Positions 9,560 through 18,634 of a stretch of DNA of 64,000 bases are shown in pieces. Below the pieces are notes generated by a model. It was given only the letters and a program-made list of their open reading frames with translations, was not told the DNA's origin and did not search any database. Both the position numbers and the translations under genes were made by a program. This stretch comes from JALZKA01 sp963721645 (lineage in GTDB: Bacteria; Actinomycetota; Thermoleophilia; Solirubrobacterales; 70-9), in contig CAVRJK010000002.1 of the NCBI GenBank assembly GCA_963721645.1, forward strand, positions 1,488,001 to 1,552,000. Reading direction: 5' to 3'. Every line of letters begins with the position of its first letter. Positions within the stretch are counted from its first letter, which is position 1.

Positions 9560-10670
9560 ACTCGCAGGCGCCGGCGATCGCAGCCTGAAGCTCGCGCGCG
9601 AACCGTTCGTGTGAGAATCGCGAAGCGTGGCGGACGATCCGCGCGGAATCGAACCGCGCGAGTACGTCGGGCTCGAGGGCGGCGGCGAGATCGGCGGGCC
9701 GGTCGCCATCGACGAGGAATCCCGTCTCCCCGTCCCTGACCGTCTCTAACGCGCCCCCTTTGGCAACCGCGACCACCGGACGGCCCGCTGCCTGGGCCTC
9801 GACCGCGGCGATCCCGAACTCCTCAACGTTCGGGACGATCAGCGCCAGCGCGCGGGCGTATGTACCGGCCAGCTCGGCGTCCGAGATCCGTCCGAGGAAC
9901 TCGGCGGCCGGGAACCGGCTTCGAAGACGCTCGAGGTCGGGGCCAGTGCCGACGACCCTTACCGGAACCTGCGCGAGCCTGGCCGCTTCGAGCGCCACTT
10001 CGACGCGCTTGTGGCGGACGAGCTCGCCGACAGCCAACACGTAGTCCTCCGGCGCCTCCGGGCTGAACCGCTCGACCTCGACCGGTGGGTGCACGATGAC
10101 CGAGTCTCGACCGTAGAAGTCGGCGATCCTCGACTTGGTGATCGCGGAGTTCGCGATGTAGGTGCTGACGCGGCGCGACGCCTCGAGGTCCCACCGCCGA
10201 GCCCGGTCGAGGAACCGAGACATGGCCGGCCGCAACAGCCGGGGCGTCTCCTCGAGCGCTCGCGCCCGCTCGTGCCAGGCGTAGCGAAAGGGCGAATGGC
10301 AGTAACAGACGTGAGCCGCATTCGATCCGGGCCTCACGCCGTGCGCGAACGCGCTGGAGGAGCTAACGACGAGTTCGAACCCGCTGACGGGAAGTCGTTC
10401 AACCGCTCCGGGGTAGAGCGGAAGCAGCCGCCGGAACCCGTGCTGACCGACCCCGAAGCGCGAGAGCCAGGACTGCGTAACCTCACGACCCGCGAACCGG
10501 CCGCCCGTCCCCTCCTCGGAGTAGAGGGTGGTGAACAATGGCGCCGCGGGAAACGAGTCGGCGATCGCGGCGAAGGTGCGCTCGGCGCCTCTGAGCACTA
10601 GGAGGTAGTCGTGAACTAAGGCGGTGCTATCCGGAATCGGTTTCCCCGAGGTCACGCTTGAAGTGGCCAT
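9540..10670 (-). CDS. Family 4 glycosyltransferase
   Basis: This 376-residue GT-B fold enzyme starts at ATG 10670. Signature stretches are the N-terminal VHDYLLVLRGAER, YCHSPFRYAW (seen in mannosyltransferases of the WbaZ/MtfB type), VHPPVEVERF, and the EX7E region VEEFGIAAVEAQAAGRPVVA. It should transfer a hexose, possibly mannose, to the lipid-linked intermediate in the cytoplasm. It is divergent from the wzy-like gene 33 bp away and convergent with the upstream membrane protein gene. Confidence 0.85.
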   Translation of the reverse strand: MATSSVTSGKPIPDSTALVHDYLLVLRGAERTFAAIADSFPAAPLFTTLYSEEGTGGRFAGREVTQSWLSRFGVGQHGFRRLLPLYPGAVERLPVSGFELVVSSSSAFAHGVRPGSNAAHVCYCHSPFRYAWHERARALEETPRLLRPAMSRFLDRARRWDLEASRRVSTYIANSAITKSRIADFYGRDSVIVHPPVEVERFSPEAPEDYVLAVGELVRHKRVEVALEAARLAQVPVRVVGTGPDLERLRSRFPAAEFLGRISDAELAGTYARALALIVPNVEEFGIAAVEAQAAGRPVVAVAKGGALETVRDGETGFLVDGDRPADLAAALEPDVLARFDSARIVRHASRFSHERFARELQAAIAGACEFRLGSP

Positions 10671-10702
10671 CCTAGCCCCGGCCCCTGGCTACTCTGGCCA
10701 CC

Positions 10703-12193
10703 ATGGAGCGGCCGGCCAACTTGCCTTTGGATCGCGGCCCGGTCCCAGCCGTCGCAGTCGGACAGGGTTGGGGAGGCGCAACGGTGTTGCTTCTCGCAAT
10801 CGCGGTGGCGGGGGGAGCAGCACTTCTCTATGTGCCAGAGAACCCAAAAGTGGTCGCCGTGGTTCCCGCGCTCCTCATCGGGGCCGTGGTTTGCGCTCGG
10901 TGGCCGACCTTTGCGCTCATTTCTCTCATCACGATGTCGGGCGCGACTGGAACGCTCGAAGCGGAGCTTTCCATTCCCACACTCGACATTCGCGACTTCC
11001 TCCTGGCCGGGCTCTGGCTGGGAGCCGTTCTCGCACACCTGAACGGGCGCCGTGAGCCCAGCTACCTGTGGCCCGCCCTCATCGGCCTAATTCTCTACGT
11101 CGCGCTCACCGCTCTCGAAATCCTGACGGCGCCGGACACCTCTGCCGGCTTGCAGTCCTTCCGCCTCGCCGTGTGGCCGATGACAGCCGTGGGGGTGATC
11201 GCATTCATCGGTTTGAGCCGCAAGGGCATCAACACGGTGGCCAAGGGGATCGTGGCGGCGGGACTCCTGGTCGGCCTTTACGCCGTCTATCGGAAGATCG
11301 TGGGTCCGAGCGCGGACGAGTTTGCCTTCGCGCAGAGTGCTGCTCCTGAGCTACCGCCTTCCGAGATCCGGTTCTTCTCGAGCTTTCCGACCGCGCAACA
11401 CATGTCGCTCTGGTGTTCGAGCCTGATTCCGTTCGCCCTCGCGGTCGCCCTGATGTGGACCGGACGTTGGAGGTCTGTCGCCCTGGCGGCGCTACCCGCA
11501 CTCGCCTTCGCCGTGTTCGCCGCCGATGTCCGGACCGGGGTTGCCGGTACGGCGATCGGCGTGGTCGTGACGCTCGGCCTGTTTGCCATCGCAGCGCCGG
11601 TCCCAGGTGGACGCCGAGCGGCAAGCCTCGTGCTTGCCGTTGCACTGGCGGCCGGGATCGGGTTTGGCGCGTACGCCATCACGGTCTCGGGCGATGACGA
11701 CACCGAGTCCCGGTTCGAGCGGATACTGACTCCCGGCGAGGATCCCACGGTCGATGCGCGGGAGGCCCGCTGGGACCGCGTGCTCGCCGATGCGCCACAG
11801 CATCCCTTCGGACACGGACTGGGGACAACCGGATCTGTGCTGCGAGGCAACTCCCGCATGCTGTTCACCCCGGACCTCCTGTTCATCGACAGCACCTATG
11901 TCAAGGTCGCCTATGAACAAGGCATCGTCGTGATGGTGCTCTTCTGCCTGGCCCTCTTTCTCGTCTTCAGCGGCCTGGTGGTCCAGGTCATTCGGACGGC
12001 CGACCGCGAGAGCGCGTTATATGCGAGCGGCGCCTGCGGCACCTTGGTCTGTCTCGCGGTCTTCTTTTACTCGAGCAATTACATCGAACAGCTCCAGATG
12101 ATCTTGCCGTGGACGATCGTTGGTTTGGCGGTCGCGATGGCGGGTCGCTCGCTGGCGGAGCGGCGTGCGGCTCCCGTCCAGCCGGGGGGCTGA
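10703..12193 (+). CDS. O-antigen ligase/polymerase-like membrane protein (Wzy)
   Basis: The protein has 496 residues and about twelve hydrophobic segments, with the large periplasmic-type loop near residues 330-400 typical of the Wzy_C/O-antigen ligase family (HPFGHGLGTTGSVLRG, then DSTYVKVAYEQGI). It should polymerise lipid-linked repeat units outside the membrane. The next gene, a GT4, begins 3 bases after its stop. A second protein of this family is encoded at 16551-18563. Confidence 0.78.
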   Translation: MERPANLPLDRGPVPAVAVGQGWGGATVLLLAIAVAGGAALLYVPENPKVVAVVPALLIGAVVCARWPTFALISLITMSGATGTLEAELSIPTLDIRDFLLAGLWLGAVLAHLNGRREPSYLWPALIGLILYVALTALEILTAPDTSAGLQSFRLAVWPMTAVGVIAFIGLSRKGINTVAKGIVAAGLLVGLYAVYRKIVGPSADEFAFAQSAAPELPPSEIRFFSSFPTAQHMSLWCSSLIPFALAVALMWTGRWRSVALAALPALAFAVFAADVRTGVAGTAIGVVVTLGLFAIAAPVPGGRRAASLVLAVALAAGIGFGAYAITVSGDDDTESRFERILTPGEDPTVDAREARWDRVLADAPQHPFGHGLGTTGSVLRGNSRMLFTPDLLFIDSTYVKVAYEQGIVVMVLFCLALFLVFSGLVVQVIRTADRESALYASGACGTLVCLAVFFYSSNYIEQLQMILPWTIVGLAVAMAGRSLAERRAAPVQPGG

Positions 12194-12195
12194 CC

Positions 12196-13356
12196 GTGCG
12201 GCTGCTTTCAGTGATTCACGGGCCGGCTTTTGGCGGGGCCCACAACCAAGCCCTCGTTCTGAGCGGTCCACTAAGGGAGCGAGGCATCGACACCTGGGTC
12301 GTCCTGCCTGAAGAGGCGCGTGAGGCCGCCGCCCGCCTCGAGGCGGGCGGCGTTCACGTAAGCCTGCTTCCGCTCGGCCGGCTCCGCGCGACGACCGACC
12401 TGCTCGCGCAGGGCCAGTTCGCCCGCCACCTTCGCGGAGACCTGCGCCGCCTCGAGGAGGCCATCGAAGAATCCGAGGCCGACGTCGTGCAGGTACATGG
12501 GCCTACGAACCCGCAGGGTGCGATAGCAGCAAAGAGAGCGGGCACGCCCGTCGTTTGGCAGCTTCTCGACACGAGAGCCCCGATGCCGCTCCGGCGTCTG
12601 GCAATGCCCTACGTCCTTCGCACGGCGGGCGCCGTGACCGCGTGGGGCGCTGAACTTGCTCGAGCCCACCCCGGGGCCATGGGTCTCGGTGACCGACTTA
12701 CCGTGATCTTTCCTCCGGTCGACGTTGCACGCCTTCGGGCCGACAAGGAGGTTCGCGCCAAGGCCCGCCTCACCCTTGGAGTTGCACCCGACGACGTCCT
12801 CATCGTTTCGCTGGGGGTGCTCAACCCCCAGAAGGGGCATGACTCACTCATCCGCGCGGCCGGCCGAGTCGCACAGGAAGGAGCTCAACTCGCGTTGAGA
12901 GTCCTCGGCACCGACTCACAGGCACACGGCAAGTACAAGCAAGCGCTGACGAGGGCCGCCGAGGAGGCGGGTTTCGGCGCGGACATCATCATCGACCCGG
13001 GCTGCCACGCGCTCGACCTGATGCAGGCGGCTGACATCTTCGCCTTGGCCTCGGTCGCCAGGTCGGAAGGAATGCCGACGGTCATCCTTGAGGCCATGGC
13101 GCTCGAAAAACCCGTCGTGGCTTCTCGCGTCGGGGCCGTCCCCGAACTTGTGGAAGAGGGGGTAAGCGCCGTCCTCGTGGACCCGGGCGACGAAGCTGAG
13201 CTAGCCGATCGCCTCTCCGGCCTAGTTGCCGACGACAATCGGGCTCTGATGGGCGTCGCGGGACGCCTCCGAGCGGAGTCGAAGTTCAGCCTCGATCGCT
13301 TGGCCGATCTTCACGCTCGAGCGATCGCAACCGCCCGAAGTGGCGCGGGTAGCTAG
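12196..13356 (+). CDS. Family 4 glycosyltransferase
   Basis: This 386-residue GT-B enzyme begins at GTG 12196, 3 bases after the wzy-like stop. It opens with LLSVIHGPAFGGAHNQA, an N-terminal Gly-rich loop. The C-terminal donor site contains VSLGVLNPQKGHDSLIRA and the EX7E motif in SEGMPTVILEAMALEKPVVA. The upstream part of the same frame overlaps the wzy-like gene and is not protein-like. It should add one sugar of the repeat unit. It is convergent with the RTX gene and overlaps it by 4 bases. Confidence 0.87.
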   Translation: MRLLSVIHGPAFGGAHNQALVLSGPLRERGIDTWVVLPEEAREAAARLEAGGVHVSLLPLGRLRATTDLLAQGQFARHLRGDLRRLEEAIEESEADVVQVHGPTNPQGAIAAKRAGTPVVWQLLDTRAPMPLRRLAMPYVLRTAGAVTAWGAELARAHPGAMGLGDRLTVIFPPVDVARLRADKEVRAKARLTLGVAPDDVLIVSLGVLNPQKGHDSLIRAAGRVAQEGAQLALRVLGTDSQAHGKYKQALTRAAEEAGFGADIIIDPGCHALDLMQAADIFALASVARSEGMPTVILEAMALEKPVVASRVGAVPELVEEGVSAVLVDPGDEAELADRLSGLVADDNRALMGVAGRLRAESKFSLDRLADLHARAIATARSGAGS

Positions 13357-14936
13357 AGCCGAACGATCTCGTCGAGTCCCTTGCCGCCACGGAGGCGATC
13401 TTCGGGGCCGCCGTAAAGAATGTCGCGACCGCGACCGCCCCTGACACGGTCGGCGTCCGCTTCACCCCGCAGGATGTCGTTGCCGGAACCTCCGCGGATG
13501 ACGTCCTTGCCGTCAGCGCCTCGCACCGCGTCATTTCCACCCTTTCCGCAGATGACGTCTCGGCCATTGGTTCCGTAGAGGGTGTCGGGCCCCTTCGTTC
13601 CCTTGATCGTGCAGCGCTTTGACCCCGGGTCCGGGTCGGGGTCCGGGTCGGGGTCAGGGTCCGGGTCGGGGTCAGGGTCGGGGTCGGGGTCGGGGTCGGG
13701 ATCCGGGTCGCCGCCGTAGGGCGGGCAACCAGCCTCCGCCGCGGGGGTCCCCGCCCGCTTCGTGAGCACGCAGAACGCCGGCTTCGGCTGGGGTGTCCCG
13801 ACCACGGGGCGGGTCAGGAGTCCATAGCCGAGCTCGCGTGCCTCCGCCGGGTCTTCAGCGGCATTGTCGAAGAGCGTGTGAATCGTGACCGCTGCAACAT
13901 CGGGTTCGCCCATGAAGTAATCGATCATGATTGGCAGGTCGCGGGCCTGATCGGAAAGGGTGACCCCTTCCGGGTTGGTGGTCGATATCCCAGCCTCTTG
14001 AATCCAGATCGCCCGCCCCGGATCGCGCTCCCTAAACACCCGGCGCGCCTGATCCAACTGGAACTCCGTGTCCAGCATTTCCGGAAATTCTCGTGGCACT
14101 GGGTAAAGCAACAAACTGAGGCCGTCGCGGTTGTCCAGGACCGACCTATCGACCCTGTCGTAGAACCTCGTAAGGAACGTCGGAATACTGAGAATCTGCC
14201 CGCTGATGTCACCTCGATACGAATAGCCCAAGCTTCCGAAGAGGACCGGCATCGTGTGATCGACCGCATTGACGGCGCGGGCGGCCACGCTGTACACGTC
14301 CGCGTAGGTTTCGGGGTGGGGACCCCCGATTACGTTCCACCAGTGCCTCGTGTTCGAGGCGTTCCACACCTCGATCGCCGCCGACTTCGGAAAGCGAGTG
14401 GCGACTTTCGCGACGAAGGCGTACCACGCGTTATAGGAACCCGGATCCGGCGGACAGTGGGCTCCCTGGCACGAGATGAGCCCATCCGCCCAGTCGGGTG
14501 CATCCGCCACGATCGGCACCGGCTTGAGGCCCTTGGCGAGCATCGCCTCGTAGGCCCGGTCGTACAAAGACCAGTCATACGAGTTTGGCCCCGTCCGCTG
14601 CACCACCTTCCAAGAAATGGTGAAGCGCTCCATGGTTGCGCCCGCCTGGGCTGACCGACGCGCGAGCTCGGCGTCACCGATGGGATCGTTCGGAGTTGCC
14701 GCGGGCACGTTGAATCCGAGGGGTTTCGCCCCCACCGCGGGCGCTGAGGCTGCAAGGAAGCAGACGAGCGCCGCACCAAAGGCGCCCACTCTGAGCACAG
14801 CTCTATGCCGCGTCTGGCCAGCGCATCCAGTTCTCCCCAACAGCATTCGAAGCAGCACCATAGCGCGAGTTCGCAAAGCGCGCCGCAGTACGAAAGAGTC
14901 TCCCCCGGCGAGATCGCACGGGTCAGGACGACTCAT
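13353..14936 (-). CDS. Secreted glycosidase-like barrel with Asp-Pro linker and RTX calcium repeats
   Basis: The 527-residue protein has a signal peptide ending near APAVGAKP (residue 70), a GH39-like barrel (about 72-400), a (Asp-Pro)14 linker from residue 410, and then RTX-type nonapeptides (GGSGNDILRG, GGRGRDILYG). These bind calcium and often direct leaderless or folded secretion, but here a signal peptide is present. The position of the acid/base Glu reads WNASN (Ala193) instead of WNEPN, while a nucleophile-like Glu314 stays in WIQEAG. It may therefore bind rather than cut glycan. ATG 14861 and ATG 14846 are possible shorter starts. It overlaps the Wzz/kinase stop by 14 bases. Confidence 0.75.
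   Translation of the reverse strand: MSRPDPCDLAGGDSFVLRRALRTRAMVLLRMLLGRTGCAGQTRHRAVLRVGAFGAALVCFLAASAPAVGAKPLGFNVPAATPNDPIGDAELARRSAQAGATMERFTISWKVVQRTGPNSYDWSLYDRAYEAMLAKGLKPVPIVADAPDWADGLISCQGAHCPPDPGSYNAWYAFVAKVATRFPKSAAIEVWNASNTRHWWNVIGGPHPETYADVYSVAARAVNAVDHTMPVLFGSLGYSYRGDISGQILSIPTFLTRFYDRVDRSVLDNRDGLSLLLYPVPREFPEMLDTEFQLDQARRVFRERDPGRAIWIQEAGISTTNPEGVTLSDQARDLPIMIDYFMGEPDVAAVTIHTLFDNAAEDPAEARELGYGLLTRPVVGTPQPKPAFCVLTKRAGTPAAEAGCPPYGGDPDPDPDPDPDPDPDPDPDPDPDPDPDPGSKRCTIKGTKGPDTLYGTNGRDVICGKGGNDAVRGADGKDVIRGGSGNDILRGEADADRVRGGRGRDILYGGPEDRLRGGKGLDEIVRL
13626..13709 (-). repeat. Hexanucleotide tandem repeat coding for (Asp-Pro)14
   Basis: Fourteen consecutive GAYCCN codon pairs encode Asp-Pro fourteen times. 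They join the barrel domain to the RTX repeats as a rigid, acidic spacer. Third positions vary (C, G, T), which argues for selection on the peptide, though the tract could still change length by slippage. Confidence 0.95.
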
Positions 14937-16464
14937 AATAGTAATAGCCGTACGCGTCCGGTCCGCGCCGCTTCATGCCCGTGACGACAACACCCGCCGG
15001 CCGCTCGGTCACGTGCCCAAGCGCCGCCTTCGTTGCTCGCGCTTCGTCCCTGGTGGTTTGCTGCACCCGAGCACAAACGAGTACGCCGTCCACGTGCGGC
15101 AGGATTTCGAGAGCATCAGCCGCTGCCAGGACCGGGCTCGAATCAATGACAACCAAGTCGTATGCCCTGCTGACCTTTTCGACGAAGTCCCGAAACTTGT
15201 CAGTGAGCAGCAGTTCGGCGGGATTGTCGACCGCCGATCCGGCGGTCACGCACACGAAGGACGCGGTGCTTGCGGCACGGCCGTTCTGAGACGAGCTAGG
15301 CCCAGCGACCTCGACGGTCTGAAGAATTTCCTTAGGGCTTGCGCTCCCCATCAAGTAGTCGGTGAGGCCTGGCTCCCGGTTGACCCCGAGGCGCCGGGTG
15401 AACGCGGGGCGACGTAGATCGCCCTCAACAAGGAGAACCGTCTGCCCTCCCAGCGCTGCGGCGCTGGCAAGGGCCATGGAGACGGTGGACTTACCTTCCT
15501 GAGGTAGTCCGCTCGTCACCATTAGGGCACGCAGGCCGGAACCGTTCTGCCTCAAAGCAGCGAGGTTCATCCGAAGGAGCCGAAACGCTTCGAAGTCGGC
15601 TTCGATCATGGGCGCTGTAGCGTCCTTCAAGAGACCAGCGCCGCCGAAGGCAGTGTCCGGGACCCGACCGAGCACGGGGAGGCTCATCGCAACATGTGCG
15701 TCGCCAGGATTGTGGATCCTCCTGTCGAGCACATCCCGGCCGAACGCCGCGAGTAGCGCCAGGAACAGGCCGACGATGCCTCCGAGAATTACATTGCGGC
15801 CCACCTGCGGTGAGGTCGGCGAACTAGGCGGCGAAGCTTCGCTGGCGATGCGAACGGGCTGGGAGTTCTGCGCTAGGAAATCGACGCGAAGGAGTTGGTT
15901 CTGAATTGCGGCGACCTGGAGCGGAACGAAGTCGCCACCACGCTTCTTGACGTCGTCGATCTGCTCTTGGAGGTTTTTTTCGAACCGGCCGAGCCGCTGG
16001 CTCGTGTCCCGCTCGCCCGCTGTCTGAGCGGCCTCGGCGTACGCGTTGGCGAGGTCGGCCGCGAACTCTGCGTCCGACGAGAAGCCGGTGATCACCACCA
16101 GATTCGTGACCGCGTCGACGGTAGCCGAAACGGAGCCGGCGAGCTGGGATTGGGTCAGGTCCGTGTCGAGCTCCCGCGCCACGATGCGCGTGACATCGGG
16201 TCTCGTTATCAGCTCCGCGTTCTGGGCGGAACGGACGGCAGGCGGCTCCTCGAGTTCTGTGTCATTCGGACTGACCGAGCCAAGATCCTGCAGCGGGTCA
16301 CGGAATTGAACGGAAGCGCTTGCCTGGTACTCCGGTGTTTGCGCTGAGGAGAGCGCGTAGGCCGCGACGACGAACCCGATAGTGATGATCGCAATCAGGA
16401 TGCGGTGCCTGGACAACACGCGCGTGTAGTCGTGAATGCTTGCGTAGCGTGGTGAATCGTTCAT
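14923..16464 (-). CDS. Fused Wzz chain-length regulator and BY-kinase
   Basis: Residues 1-245 form a Wzz domain with helices at about 21-38 (ILIAIITIGFVVAAYAL) and 224-241. Residues 285-490 form a bacterial tyrosine kinase. The Walker A motif is SGLPQEGKST (318-327, Lys325), Walker A' is LLVEGDLRRP (344-353), and Walker B is LVVIDSSPVL (437-446). The C-terminal tail has a tyrosine cluster, DAYGYYYYESS, the expected autophosphorylation site. In Gram-positives these two parts are usually separate proteins (CpsC/CpsD); the fused form is the proteobacterial Wzc layout and also common in Actinobacteria. It should control chain length and assembly. Confidence 0.9.
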   Translation of the reverse strand: MNDSPRYASIHDYTRVLSRHRILIAIITIGFVVAAYALSSAQTPEYQASASVQFRDPLQDLGSVSPNDTELEEPPAVRSAQNAELITRPDVTRIVARELDTDLTQSQLAGSVSATVDAVTNLVVITGFSSDAEFAADLANAYAEAAQTAGERDTSQRLGRFEKNLQEQIDDVKKRGGDFVPLQVAAIQNQLLRVDFLAQNSQPVRIASEASPPSSPTSPQVGRNVILGGIVGLFLALLAAFGRDVLDRRIHNPGDAHVAMSLPVLGRVPDTAFGGAGLLKDATAPMIEADFEAFRLLRMNLAALRQNGSGLRALMVTSGLPQEGKSTVSMALASAAALGGQTVLLVEGDLRRPAFTRRLGVNREPGLTDYLMGSASPKEILQTVEVAGPSSSQNGRAASTASFVCVTAGSAVDNPAELLLTDKFRDFVEKVSRAYDLVVIDSSPVLAAADALEILPHVDGVLVCARVQQTTRDEARATKAALGHVTERPAGVVVTGMKRRGPDAYGYYYYESS

Positions 16465-16550
16465 GGAACCGCCTGGTCGGATGCCCGGAGGGTGCCCGAC
16501 CGCGATCGCTGGCCGACGTCACCCCCTGCGGGTCCCGAGCGCGACTGATT

Positions 16551-18563
16551 CTAGGGGGCCGCCTGGTCCCCGCGTATCAGTCCCTGCAGCGCGTCACTGG
16601 CCTCCGCGGCGGTCGCCGTGTCGCCGCGTCGAAGCGCCACCTGACGCTGAAGAGCGCGATGCCGCCAGTTCGTCGGCTCCAGGCGGACGGCATTTGCGGC
16701 GTCGTCTGCGGCTGCCTCGAGATCCCCAAGCTCGATTTGAACAGCCGCCCGCGTAACCCGAGCCGAGGCTGCCCACGGCTGGGCGTCGACGGCCTCGTTT
16801 GCCAGCTCGAGCGCCCGCGTCTCCTTTCCGATCGAGAGCTGGAACAGTGCCGCATCCATTCTCTCTTCAGAGACGATAGGCGGAACGTGAAGTACCCCGA
16901 GCACGATGAGGAGGAGCGCGGCAGCCAGGCGCTTCGAGTTGAGCCGGCGCCGCCGGCGAGGAGCGCCTTGCGAGCCCCAGACGATCGCACCAGCGGCGAG
17001 ACCGAGCGCCGTGACCGCGGGAACCTCCCAGAGCCAATCGACGGCGCTTCCGATCGCGATGACCGAGAACATCGCGCACATTGCGAGGCCCGGGCCGAAG
17101 CGCTCGTCGCCGGAAAGCCTCCGAGCTGCGCTCAGAGCGAGGAGCGCAAGGCCGCCGATTGAAGCGAGCGCAAGCAGCAGGCCCGGCAGGCCCAGTTCCG
17201 CGAGCGCCTCGAGATAGAAGGAGTGCGCGTCTTGGACGCGGTCTGCCTCAGGCCGGGTGCGCTCGTGCCAGAGGCCGTAGGTGCCCGCCCCGATGCCAGT
17301 CACAGGCTCGACGGAGAACGCGTCCAAGGCCGAGCCGTAGAGTTCGCCGCGACCATCGCTTACGTTCAGCAGGCGGGATGCGGCACCCCCCGATCCGGGG
17401 TCGTAGGGCGTTCGGGAAAGCTGGCTCTCCACGGCCGACACCGCCAGCGCGCCCGCGACCACGACCGCGACAGCCGATGTCCCGAGGATGAGTGTGCGGC
17501 GGGTAACCGGGCCCGGATCCGCGTCGAGCGCCCCATCTCTCGCTGGCTCCGAAGGCGCCGGGGACCGGCTACGCCGCACCCTTCTACGCCGGAGCCGCGG
17601 CCTCGCTGTCCATCTAGCGAGCGACCCGGTTGCGACACACGCCAGGAGCAGGCCGAGAGCGACGAGACCTCCCCCCTTCTGACCGGTGCCATTCGCGATC
17701 TCAGGCTGCGTCGCGATTAGTCCAATAGCGGAAGCGGTGCCCACCGTCGCGCCTACGGCGTGGACGATCGCGACGCCGCGCTTGTGGCTCGCTGCAACGA
17801 CCACGACGAGGCCCGCGAAACAGACCAGCGCGCCGCCGCGCGAGTAGCTGAGGAACACGGCTGCACCCGCGACGGGAGTCGCCGCCAAGAGAAGCGCGCG
17901 TGCGCCGTCCGCGGTGGTGTGCGCGCTCCAGGCAACCGCTGCGAGGAAGACAGCAGCGCTCCAGTACGCGGTCGCGTTCCAATAATCGAGCGGATACGAA
18001 AGGCGCTCGCCTCCGAACTGAAGCGCGACCGTGTCCGCTGGTAGGAGGTCAGGAGCCACCCGGGAGGCGACGGCGAGCAAGGCGATGACCCCCGCGCCCG
18101 TGAGAAGACCCGCGGCCCCGGCGCGCCAGGAATGGCGATGGACGCCAAACCACACGAGCGCGACGAGTCCCAAGTAGTCCAGCGTCCTGATCGCTTCGAT
18201 GTAGGTCCGCTCCGCACTCTCGGTCCAGATAAGCCCCGCCGCGGTCCACGCGGCGAGAAGGGCGAACACGGCAAGTGCGCCGCGAGCGCGGATCCCCGGC
18301 CGAGCCCTAGGGAAATGACCGAACAGGATCCCGACCGCAACGAGCCACCAGATCGCGAGCGTCGCCTGCTGGCGCTCGACGAGATCGAAGCCGCCGCCCC
18401 GGAGTCCAAGATAAAGAGGGATCGCCACGGCGGCGACAAAAACAACAGCCGGCTCGAACGGCGACCCCCGATGCGAGTGCGAGGATCTACCTGCGCCTGC
18501 CGTCCGGCGGGACGTTATAGTCTCACCAAGTCCGGGCATAGGCGTACGGACATTTGGGATCAA
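16551..18563 (-). CDS. O-antigen ligase-like membrane protein with C-terminal TPR region
   Basis: This 670-residue protein has about twelve membrane segments. The Wzy_C loop contains SRGGALVCFAGLVVV upstream and GIGAGTYGLWHERTRP with DAHSFYLEALAELGLPGLL, the family's Gly- and His-containing signature. The last 110 residues, after a final helix at LLLIVLGVLHVPPIV, look like TPR helices (NEAVDAQPWAASARVTRAAV). It may be a polymerase or a ligase that attaches chains to the cell wall. It lies 86 bp upstream of the Wzz/kinase on the same strand. ATG 18563 or ATG 18539 could start it. Confidence 0.75.
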   Translation of the reverse strand: MIPNVRTPMPGLGETITSRRTAGAGRSSHSHRGSPFEPAVVFVAAVAIPLYLGLRGGGFDLVERQQATLAIWWLVAVGILFGHFPRARPGIRARGALAVFALLAAWTAAGLIWTESAERTYIEAIRTLDYLGLVALVWFGVHRHSWRAGAAGLLTGAGVIALLAVASRVAPDLLPADTVALQFGGERLSYPLDYWNATAYWSAAVFLAAVAWSAHTTADGARALLLAATPVAGAAVFLSYSRGGALVCFAGLVVVVAASHKRGVAIVHAVGATVGTASAIGLIATQPEIANGTGQKGGGLVALGLLLACVATGSLARWTARPRLRRRRVRRSRSPAPSEPARDGALDADPGPVTRRTLILGTSAVAVVVAGALAVSAVESQLSRTPYDPGSGGAASRLLNVSDGRGELYGSALDAFSVEPVTGIGAGTYGLWHERTRPEADRVQDAHSFYLEALAELGLPGLLLALASIGGLALLALSAARRLSGDERFGPGLAMCAMFSVIAIGSAVDWLWEVPAVTALGLAAGAIVWGSQGAPRRRRRLNSKRLAAALLLIVLGVLHVPPIVSEERMDAALFQLSIGKETRALELANEAVDAQPWAASARVTRAAVQIELGDLEAAADDAANAVRLEPTNWRHRALQRQVALRRGDTATAAEASDALQGLIRGDQAAP

Positions 18564-18600
18564 AAATGGGGCTAAGCTTCAAGGAGTAAAGGGAAGGGAA

Positions 18601-18620
18601 CGAACCGATTCGAAGGTTCG
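18601..18620. repeat. Inverted repeat upstream of the LPFTG gene
   Basis: CGAACC and GGTTCG form a perfect 6 bp stem around GATTCGAA. The repeat ends directly before the ribosome-binding site AAGGAA at 18621-18626, so it could act as an operator or a leader hairpin. It lies in the short region between two divergent genes. Confidence 0.45.
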
Positions 18621-18634
18621 AAGGAAATTTCATC

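Noticed and set aside
13626..13709. Asp-Pro tract as sequencing error or non-coding satellite
   Set aside because: The frame stays open through it into RTX repeats, and third codon positions vary, so it is a genuine peptide linker.
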